Source: Blattamonas nauphoetae
Lineage: Eukaryota; Preaxostyla; Oxymonadida
DNA: 64,000 bases
Assembly: GCA_033064195.1 (NCBI GenBank)
Contig: JARBJD010000068.1
Coordinates: 62,001-126,000 of the forward strand
Direction of reading: 5' to 3'
The notes beneath the pieces are model-generated. The model worked only from the letters and a program-made list of their open reading frames with translations, ran no database searches and was not told the origin of the DNA. Both the position numbers and the translations under genes were made by a program. Of the stretch, positions 54,931 to 64,000 are shown piece after piece; within the stretch, counting starts at the first letter, position 1, and the number at the start of each line of letters is the position of its first letter.

Positions 54931-57900
54931 CTCGCCTGAACATCACTCTGCAAGGGCACATCGTTCCGAATGGGGAATACTATCTAACTTTCACGTCTGA
55001 CTCAGAAACATACCATGAATTCCAGACTGTCGTTACCTTTGAAGATACTTTTGGCGTTTTTGACGTTGCTGTTGGAGTCTTTGATGGGATGTTGTTCGAC
55101 ACGAAGTACTCGCTCACGACTGCTTTGGATGCGGCTGGAAATGAACTCGCGTTCATGCGCAACATTACTCTTCAACGAGACTCGTTCTTTATAGTCACAA
55201 GTGCTGATTTTCAGGCAGATCTCGAAAATGAGATTGCTTTCGTCTACCTCTTTGGATATCACTTTGAATCCGGCGTTGTCTACAACGTCAACTTGAGATG
55301 CTCCGATCCAGTCAGCGAATTCGCCATCAAAATGAAAGCAACAGACGATGGAAATCTTGTGTACGAATACAACACGACTGAAGCATTAGCTGACAAAGCC
55401 ACTTTGTTGTTCGGATGTGAATACACAATCGACTCCATCAATGGCGCTGTTGTTGAGTCAGTGACATTCCAAATCCCTCCAATCGTCACAGGAGTCTCAA
55501 TCGATATCGAGACCCAATTCCGATCTGTCACGGTGACGTTGGATGGACAAGGATTCAAAAATATCGATATCACAGTATACTTCAAGGAGATAAACTCACA
55601 GTTCACGTTCAGCAACCATTATTTCCAAATGGTGGATTCTGAGCATCTCAGAGGAACCATCGGTTAATCGCAAACATCACTTGTACCGGAAATGAAGGAC
55701 TAATCAATCCAAATGTTCAATTTCGAGTTGGACCAGTTGCTGTTGTGACGAACGTGCAACCAATTTGGGATGATGCGACTAACACCGCATTCTGTCTCGA
55801 ATTCACCATCGAACATGCCGATGAGAAAGACCTGAACTGGATGGTCACAACAACTCCACATACGTTTACCATTCATCGTGTCTCTGAAAGGACGTATCGA
55901 AGCGAAGATTTCAGTTTTCTGAACGAACCACACTTCAACTTCGGTCTCATGTACACGATCGACTCCATTGTTAGTGACACTGACCCGTCAAACTGCCCTC
56001 TCTTGTCTTGCAATATGTTTACAACACCCGCACAACCGTTTGTCATGATCAATGCTCCGATGCTGGATGAGTCTGATGCTGACTATGTCATTTTACAAGG
56101 AGATATTTTCCATATTCCAGACAACGAGACGTACCATCTCAGTCTCACCGGTGTCGATATTCTGTCTGCGACTGTCTTAATGAACGTGGAGAAAGACATG
56201 CTCATGGGCCGAGTGAATGTTTACGAATCGGAGCAGTTCAAGTTTGGTGACGTCTACACAATCCAAACGATCAGACCGTATTCCTCACTCATCAACTTGC
56301 CGACTGGCACTGGATTGAAGTTCCCGCCTGCTCCTCCTCGTCTCAACTCTGTCACCTGCAACCTCTCTTCAGACGGCGATTATCCCACAATCGTCCTCGC
56401 TGGGGAGAACTTCCCGGTTGGCGAAACATTCAGCATCATCTTCCAATACACATCATCCGCATCCAGTTCAACTGCCAACAACGATGTCCCTTTCAAGTTG
56501 AGCTTCTCTGACTCTTCATCATCCTTCTCGTTCACGGCGAAGGGTCTGATTGAAGGAGCGACTTACGTGGTCTCGCATTGGGAGATGGAACAAACATCGA
56601 AAATGGGGGCTGCTGCGTTTAAAGTGCCAAAGACAGGCATTGTGAAGACAGCAGTGTTCAGATTCACAAACGTCCAGCACACAATTGGAGTTGTGGAAGT
56701 GACAGGCTCGAATCTACCGACGGGGAAGACGTTCTCTGCTCAATTTGTTGACTTCACCGACTTCCTTACCTTCACATTCGATTCAGACGCACACGGAATC
56801 TCTGAACATATCATCTTTGCCTCTTCGCCGTTTCAATATCAGTCAACATACATTTTCGAGCAGTTTGTCAATGGACCAACAGGCTTCCGTGTTGAATTTG
56901 CCGCTGGATTGAGTTTCACGACAGGACGATCGAGAGAGGAAGGGATGAACATTGTTGTGCAGAAAGGAGGAAACACCAACGGCTCCGAATGTGGAGAGGC
57001 ACAGATTCCATGCGGAACGCTTTCAGTTGCTTGGAAAGCGTGTGTGCAATCGTCTTCAGAATGGAGCGTTCTTCAGATCCAGAAGGAAGGAGAGTTTGGG
57101 GAGTGTCTCATCGTAGGGGATTCTGTCGCTCACATCCAATCTTCGCCTGGATTCCACTCCACTCTGGTGGTCGAGAACACGCTGACCTGCTCAGGGTCAG
57201 CACAGGCAGGAGCGATTGAGATTTCTGGAGGAGAAGTTGAGATCCGTGACTTGACTCTGTCGCTGTCCTCGTTCCGGTTCTCTCTCGCCACATATCGCCC
57301 TCTGTTAGTTGTTCATGGAAGTGGTTCATTGGTCGTTGAACGAGTCGAAATCAAATCGAGCTCAGAAAGTGTGGATGTTGGTCTCGCCAGCTTGTCCAGC
57401 GGGTCGATGGTTGGAAACGAAGTTGAGATGAACGGAATAACGTTCGCAAATGGAACGAAACTGATCACATGTGAAAGTGGATCAAGCACGATCAACATGC
57501 AACTTACGAGATTGAAGATGAAAAACGTGAAGTCAACCAACACATGTCTCGTTGGCTTCTCTTCGTCGTCAGCATCGTCCTCCTTCTCTCTCTCCGACTC
57601 GTCGTTCCTCAACTGCAACGCCCTCCAATCCGCCTCGTCTCTTCGCATTCCTCTCTTCGACGTCAACTCAGCCCAACCATCAACATCGATCGCGTCTTCC
57701 GTTTTCGAGAATTGTGGAGGCACAGATTCGTCTGGCCAGAAGCTGAGTCCCGCTCTGCACATCCACCTCTCCTCGCCGTCCTCCTCGTGTGCCCTCCTTC
57801 TCACCGAGTGTCTCTTCCTGAACTGTGCCCTTCCGCCGTCCACCAAACTGGGCGGTGTCGTCGTCACTCTTCCATCTCGTCCGTCGTCGCTGACCCTGAC

Positions 57901-58135
57901 TGGCTCGTGGTTCGAGGCAACAACATCGTCGTCAGCGTCGTTCGCGCGAAACGAGGCTGGCTTCGCTCTTTTGGACACCCGCCGAAAAGTGGCATACCCA
58001 ACATCGGCGTCGCTGGTCGGCTTGGCCATCGAGCGAGGTGCTCTCGTTCCGTCTGTCAACCGCAGAGGGTCCACGTTCAACAACTGCCAGCTCCTCGTTG
58101 TGTCGAACAGCACTCTTTCATCGACTGCCAGCTAA
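54931..58135 (+). CDS. Second large surface protein: beta-sandwich repeats then beta-helix
   Basis: The coding sequence resumes after the 2.65-kb element. About seven units of roughly 100 residues repeat a pattern like V.L.G..(F/I)P.G..Y.L.F...F.(F/Y)G..YT(I/V).SI (for example LNITLQGHIVPNGEYYLTF, VTLDGQGFKNIDITVYF, IVLAGENFPVGETFSIIF). From about 56940 a beta-helix part begins with a CGEAQIPCGTLSVAWKAC motif like those of the giant gene, ending at a TAA at 58133. The frame slips once, by one base, near 55660 (after EHLRGTI), so this is either a pseudogene or a sequence slip. No transmembrane or kinase tail is present, so the 3' end is probably lost. Likely a secreted or surface protein. Confidence 0.7.
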
Positions 58136-58240
58136 CTCTCACAAAGCTGGTTTTTGATCTGTCTTTTGTTTCTTTTGAGAATTAGCTTCTGTTTTGTCGT
58201 TCACGAGTTGACATTTTGACTACGTGTCTGTCTTTACTCT
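58117..58240 (+). repeat. Direct repeat, copy 1 (3' end of the second surface-protein gene)
   Basis: About 124 bp spans the stop codon and 3' flank and is repeated at 59710-59830 with about 10% differences. Confidence 0.8.
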
Positions 58241-58507
58241 CTCTTCTTGAGTTTTTGTTGATCAAATACGATTGTTATAGTACTTCCGTCTTCTCTATTC
58301 TGTCCTTTTTTGTCAAATTGGATTGATCCAAATGGAATGACCAAATTCTTGACATGACCTGGAATTGTGGTGGATATAGAGGTTATATTGTGAAAACATA
58401 AGAGAGCTCGCTGAGAATGGCGGAACGTGAGAGCTATTTCTTCCAGATCTCATGGGAGGATCGTGATGTCCACTCAGATCCTCCAGAATTCACATTATTT
58501 CTGGGCA
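58241..58507. other. AT-rich spacer
   Basis: No gene or named element is seen. Confidence 0.3.
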
Positions 58508-58576
58508 TGGGTTCGGTATGTAGGGCCTGGTTCGGAACGTAGGGCACAGGTTCGGTATGTAGGGTCTGGTTCGGTA
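58508..58576 (+). repeat. Short tandem array, unit about 20 bp
   Basis: About three and a half units of GGTTCGGTATGTAGGGCCT type. The array is continued after the MITE at 58932 (TATGTAGGGCACGG). Confidence 0.7.
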
Positions 58577-58931
58577 CAGGGTGGCCCAGAAGTAGTCTAA
58601 CCGTATGGGTCGATCACTTTTCTTCGATCATGTGCAATTGACGTCAATGGACTTTCTCTTCTTTCCTATGCTTCTAAATTTCCCTTCTTTTCATTTCACA
58701 AGTGCTTCCTCGACTGTAGTCTCAATGGATCTCATGAAACAGAACTGACTCCGTTTTTTGAACACTCCTTTCTTGAGCTGACAAGGATTGTTGATCAACG
58801 AAACAGTGGTGAAATGAAAAGAAGTTAAATTTAGAAGCATTGTAATGAGGAGAAAGACGATTGGTGTCAACGGAATTTGTTCGACGAGAAGTGATCGACC
58901 CATAGGGTTAGACTACTTCTGGGCCACCCTG
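58577..58931. mobile_element. Tc1/mariner-type MITE, 355 bp, TA target
   Basis: The ends CAGGGTGGCCCAGAAGTAGT and its inverted partner are flanked by TA on both sides (58575-58576 and 58932-58933). The inverted similarity continues inward in patches (GCTTCTAAATTT with its partner), so the element can fold back almost fully. There is no coding sequence. Tip and TA duplication match the Tc1/mariner superfamily. Confidence 0.85.
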
Positions 58932-59709
58932 TATGTAGGGCACGGAGATGATGTGAGACGAATTGAGTTTTCAAGGGTAGTGACGATGATATTGTGGTCT
59001 GGTTTTGTTCTTTGACTCTGATCTGGTGCAATTCTCTTCTTTCTCAACAAAAAGGTGAGAGAAACAAATGAATGAAGAGTGAAATGGAAAATATATGAAA
59101 ATCCACATCAAAGTGGTCGAGATTTTTCTGTCCAGTGCTGACAACATCTCCTTGATTGTTAGATCTGTCAACTTTCAGGTCAACTCGCTTTTGAGTTTCT
59201 AGTCGTCAAACTGAATCATGAAACGGATAATCCAGTTTAGATGAGAACAATAAGTGAAATTGAGAAAGATAATATGAAATTGAGTCAGATCCACTGCCAG
59301 ATCTGTCCTTCCAAGAAAAGGCCTCAATTCTCCTTCGAGTATGGTGTACTTCTCTTTTTAATATATTACGTTCCCTTTAAACTCACATGTTAGTTGTGAT
59401 ATTTCAATGATTCACATGATGAGATGAAAATGAGAAAGAAAACGTCAATTCTGACCCATCACACAATTGTGTCGGTTTCATTTCTTAACAATCAAATTTC
59501 AATTTATCATGTCTCCTTCTACCTTTAAATCATCAATTGAATGTGATTGTTTGACGGTAGTTGTTCATATCTTATCATAGAAACAGAAAAGCGACAAACT
59601 TTGAATGTGTAGGTTGATCCTCTGTTCCATCGAGTTGAACTCATGATCGCATAAAATTCTCAGATAGTGTGTAACTTCTCGGTATTCACTGTATCGTGAT
59701 ATTTCTGCA
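58932..59709. other. AT-rich region without genes
   Basis: No convincing coding frame was seen on either strand. Confidence 0.35.
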
Positions 59710-59830
59710 TTCATCGACAGCCAGCTACTCTCACAATGCTGGTTTTTGATCTGTCTTTTGTTTCTTTAGAGAAATAGCTTCTGTTTTGTCGTTCACGAGA
59801 TGACATCTTGACTACGTGTGTGTCTTACTC
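59710..59830 (+). repeat. Direct repeat, copy 2
   Basis: This is a diverged second copy of 58117-58240, ending exactly where an old DIRS end begins. Confidence 0.8.
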
Positions 59831-59831
59831 G

Positions 59832-59905
59832 CACCGCCCTTCTAGTAGGTGCTGTTCAAACCTCGGTCCCTCTGATTATGAGAAGTGGTCCGAAGTAAGG
59901 GTTCG
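59832..59905. mobile_element. Old DIRS terminal-repeat relic
   Basis: About 70 bp resembles the DIRS ends of copies A and B (CACCGCCC..., AACCTCGGT..., GGTCCGAAG) with many differences. It is much older than the two copies and has no coding part. Confidence 0.6.
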
Positions 59906-62900
59906 GTCTAAAAGAACACAATGATTATGAACACTTCAGATGTTTTCCTTCCTCCTTCTCGATCGCCTTTATCGAAATCTCGCAAAACCTTCTTCAACTA
60001 ATCATACAATATCAACTTGGCGAAGAATCGACGCTACTTCTTCTCACAAATGAATCGATGATTCCAACTGTCCAGTCGTCTCCTCACGTTTCTCTCCCAC
60101 CACACTTATCTCGCACTCATCGTCTGTTGTATCTATCGCTTTAAGGGAGTTAAACTCGAAGCTCGAACACTGGTGGCGACGACGTAAACCACGGTCAAAT
60201 GAACTCTTCAGAATCGACAAATATCTCTTCTGACGAAGTTCCAGCCTCCACTTAACAAAATCAGTCTCAATTCTGAATGAAGTTACAATACCTTTCCGGG
60301 CTCGCAAGAAAAAAGGAGATGACAACAAGATTGTCCAATGAATCTCAAAGGCGTTCGAATTACAAACAGCGGAGGAAGGTTCGAAGATATTGATAGTGCG
60401 AAGCATTAGCACTCAACTCCGATACTTCGGCGTGCTCTTATCGGCCGGACACAGCATCGGACTCACTCGATGACTATCAATCCAAATGTCCCGCTCCAAT
60501 CAAAATAAACGAGACACAAGGCATCCCGTTCCTAACGAAGGGCGGACAAATCCAAACCGATGTTGGCGATTGCGGGACAAATGCCTCCCGCAACACCAAC
60601 TTTTCTGGCGGTGCAGAATATCCGGATTCGGTTCTTAGATCACCTAACACCCCTTATGATTGCACAAGATGTCCAGATACAAGCGTCGAGACTTTTTGCA
60701 CTCTCAAACCAGAACGTATCGGGGTAAGAACCTTCGAGACTTCTCGAAACAGGAGAACTCCTTGATGTGGGAGGAGATATGTCTGAATCGACAAAGAAAG
60801 AATGAGGGTACAAGCGCCCCAACTCAAGCTGAATTATCACTGCATCTGCACGAATCATGAGCCCTTCACCACACTCCGGAATCAGGACCTTGTTTTTTGC
60901 TGACGATCGTCCAGCGGAGTTGGATACAACTATCTCGATATTAATTCCCACAGCGTCCGGTTAATGTTCGATTTATGAAGACTCCAGAAGAGAAGACACC
61001 GTTCTTCAAGGTTTCACAGCGAAGCGATCTGGGAGACCCTGCGGATATACAGTGCTCCTCAACAACAGGAGAAATTTGCAATCGGTCGTTTATTATCCGA
61101 AAAATTTGGGATAGACGCTCTAAATGTCCCAATCGTCTCGTTCCAAGCAGGGGTTCACAACACGCAATTCAATGACGCAAGCGACGTCAAATGGCCTTTA
61201 CTTAACGTTAACCGAGTGATGAGCTGACTTTAACGATCATCGCTGGATAGGGACGACTAAATCAGAGGAAAAATACAAACGCATCTCTTCACAGGATCTT
61301 GCCTCTCTTCGATGATGTAAACAGACTCGAGACTTTAAAATGGCAATATCGGTCATGCTTCTTTGGAAACCATTGGAAATGGGAAGACGTAACACCTTCC
61401 TTGTGGATCCCCGGGTCAACCAGATAAAGGACTCCGTCATTCGCACATGGATCCCGCTGAGTCGTTTTTTGCCACAAGATTGCCATTGTGACACTCGGTC
61501 GACAACGGGATCATTATTTCGTCCTTCTTTACGTCTTATGGTGAAGTCTCCTCAAAGTTCTCGTTCTCACATATTGCAGAAAGTTTATACCAGCTCACTC
61601 CAGAGTTCATGACTCATGACGCTGTTTATCTCACCCGTGTTCACTGCCCCAAGATGATGATCCCTCCGACAGTTCGCTATCACACTGTCTTCGCCGGCTG
61701 GCCTACCATCGAGAACCATCAGCGGTTTGAATATCACGCAAGGAGATGTCGAGCCATTCGTCACAGTTCGAGTGACAACCCCGGACAGCAGCCTCATATG
61801 TTCCTAATCTAGTACTGGAATCATCGCACAAGTGCGATTAGCTTCTATCAGCACTGCGGATCTATCGACGTAAATAGGGGGAAACTCAACTCGCTTACCT
61901 CGCCAGCTCACTGTCGATCACGTCACCAGACACTGATGTGTCGAGTCATCACGAAGATTATCGGGTTCAACAGAACGTCACCAACAATAACAATCTGCGA
62001 AGGAAGGAGATCAGAATAGAACCGGAGATGACATACGCGGCAACTCAAGTACCAGTTGCGGCTGTCCAGACCTTCATTGAGAGCAAAGATGAAGTTCACA
62101 CTATTCTAATCATGCCGATCTGAGGAGGAAAACATTTTGAGAGAACTGAAAGCTCCTCGCCAAGCAACTCAAGTTCCAGTTGCCTTTGGCTCATCCATTC
62201 GGTCAAGCGCAGGGGTGAAGCGCACGAATTTGACACCCGTCTCCAGCCCCCCGTCAAGAGCCTCAACAATAGCAATCAGTTATCAATGATTGACAACATC
62301 GAGACGGTAGTGACAGATGCTATCTCAGAACAACGGAATCGACCAGTCGTAAATCAGCAAAAGTGAGATGACAACAGCAGGGGCAAGGGGAGTAGCGTCC
62401 CAACCATATTCATCTCGAAATGCCATACATTCGACAAGTGACAAAGTTTTCGTTGTCAAGACACCACAGTAACTTCAACGACGATTGAGTCGACATTGAA
62501 ATGCAGAAATATGGCAGGAGCAAAAGCACTCAGCCCGCTCCTCAAAGTAGCAGGGATATTTCCCTCGCGTAAACAGAGGGCACAAACTCGATACAACGAT
62601 ATCAAGAGTGACGAGGAGTTCATCAAGTCCTGACTCGCCGTGGATGATTAAACACCATCGTCGCAATCCTCAACTACTAAATCGCTCACCGTCTTAAGTT
62701 GGAGCCCTGTCGCGAAGCATTGTTAATCGCTCTGATTGAAGACATTGCCTTCCTTTCAAGTTGGACGAATCACGAGAGTTCTCCGTAACATCGCCGAGAT
62801 CGTTGGAGAGAGTATTCATTGTTTTACAAGTTGGTTGAATGCAGATTGTCACGCTGTCAAGAACTTCACTGGTGGTACCAATCCCAAAGAAATACTCAAC

Positions 62901-63666
62901 AAGTCCCAAATTCGTCCAACATCAACGGGACCGGGGTCATTACGACACAGTATCGGAATCTTAGGTGGACAAACAGTCTCCACCATTTCGATCCCACGTC
63001 CAACAGAATTAGAAAGCCTTCCACGAACCACTTTCATTGTACGAAGCAGGGAGGATGGCTTTGTCGATCCACCATGGTTGGACACATGTTATTCACGAGT
63101 TCTGGAGAACGAGTTCGAAGCGTTTGAAGGTGACGACGGATTGAGCGGAAAGAAGATCCTCTTATTCGGGTGGACTGTAAAAATCATAGTGGTTGGCGAC
63201 TTGTCACTATTCGAAGCCTTTACCATGCAGCGGGAATTCGGGAGAAGGACACGATCACAAGTACTCCCCACACGTTCAACTGACAGGGAAGGAGTCTCCA
63301 TTGGAGGGCAGTTGTCGGAAGGAAGGCCAATTTCGATCTGGTTCGTTTGATTGACGAACCCAAGCTTCACCGACCTCACATTTTTGAAAGGACGACGATG
63401 TTCGGCATAGAAACGATCGGCCGCGTCAATTTGGACAAGGAATGTACTTCACTCTGAAGGGACAGCCCTTCAAACAACAGATCCACCCATCGCTTTAGCA
63501 CTCGAATTGCCTGCAATACACCACACCTCATGCAGTGAGTTCTTAGCGACTCTTTTCCTCCAACAGCTGCTGAGTCGAGTCCCGAATTGGGCCAAGCTTC
63601 TAAACGCGTTCACTCAGACTCTTCGAGTTCGTCACAAGAAGATGTGTTGACTTAACATCAACCTGC
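59906..63666. other. Decayed or unassigned region
   Basis: Many short open stretches occur on both strands with no gene I can name. Coding-like patches are 60397-60765 (+, Cys-containing: DCGTNASRNTNFSGGAEYP, no ATG), about 61060-61200 (+, EKFAIGRLLSEKFGIDALNV), 61500-61800 (+, GEVSSKFSFSHIAESLYQ, then a second frame) and 63379-62849 (-). They look like old, broken coding DNA whose family I cannot assign. Base and codon character differ from the left half of the window. Confidence 0.3.
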
Positions 63667-63999
63667 AATGCATCATCTTCTCTCGACACTTCACTGCGTC
63701 AATGATCCGACCAGAATGAAGCTGAACCAAGAGCTCCAGATATCAGAACTGCCGTCCACCCTATGCTTCTCCTCAACCGATGAGGCAGGTTGTTACCGTT
63801 CGCGCTTCGCGCCTGTCGCAGCAGACGTCTCGCCGCGTCATCTAAGCGTCAAAACAACTCAGCGGCCTGTGGCAGCCCTTCCGAAGGGAGTCACGGTCTT
63901 TCTGTCGAGCATGGTCCAAAGAGTGAAACCAAAGACAATGGATGCTTTTTCTTTTCAGCTCATCTATCACTTGTTTTCTTTCTGTTCCTTTCAAGTCTC
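63667..63999 (+). CDS. Possible partial coding frame at the right edge
   Basis: An ATG-initiated frame is open from 63667 to the end of the window (111 codons: MKLNQELQISELPSTLCF, then VAALPKGVTVFLSSMVQRV). No domain is recognised. It may be chance. Confidence 0.25.
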
Positions 64000-64000
64000 A

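Overview
The window reads as nuclear DNA of a free-living or commensal protist. Genes have very short GT-AG introns (27 to 55 nt where I could place them), intergenic gaps are small, and TAA, TAG and TGA all act as stops. Large secreted or membrane beta-helix proteins, one with a C-terminal kinase-like domain, resemble families I associate with oxymonad flagellates (Preaxostyla, such as Blattamonas or Monocercomonoides). That placement is inference; nothing here was searched.

From 1 to 14.4 kb the window is ordinary host sequence: a two-RRM RNA-binding protein running off the left edge, two low-complexity proteins, a long Ser/Pro-rich protein with a homeodomain-like C-terminus, an UNC93-like membrane transporter, histone H2A, a tiny AMPK-beta-type CBM48 protein hidden in three exons, and a RasGEF.

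From 14.8 to 50.5 kb a single giant host gene appears to have been exploded by mobile DNA. It has a signal peptide, beta-helix repeats, one transmembrane helix and a pseudokinase-like tail. The pieces are 14832-15191, 16087-16090, 32625-33798, 41897-44460 and 44945-50505. Between them lie an 892-bp foldback element, a 16.5-kb block bounded by DIRS ends, an 8.1-kb element with 421-bp inverted ends and a 9-bp target duplication, and a 475-bp MITE with a 9-bp target duplication. At every boundary the host reading frame continues, and the pieces add up to 3221 codons including the stop.

The 16.5-kb block holds two near-identical, oppositely truncated DIRS-like copies. Between them are a decayed InsP3-receptor-like gene, a hAT transposase and a truncated multi-exon host gene. 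The 8.1-kb element carries decayed host-gene debris (a dual-specificity phosphatase, beta-helix pieces and an ARM/HEAT-like protein) and no transposase I can see.

From 51 to 58 kb there is a decayed dynein heavy-chain tail, then a second large beta-rich surface-protein gene. That gene is split by a 2.65-kb element with 88-bp inverted ends and a 9-bp target duplication; the element carries an intron-bearing protein-kinase fragment. From 58 to 64 kb the sequence is mostly repeats, a Tc1/mariner-type MITE, an old DIRS end and decayed sequence without genes I can name.
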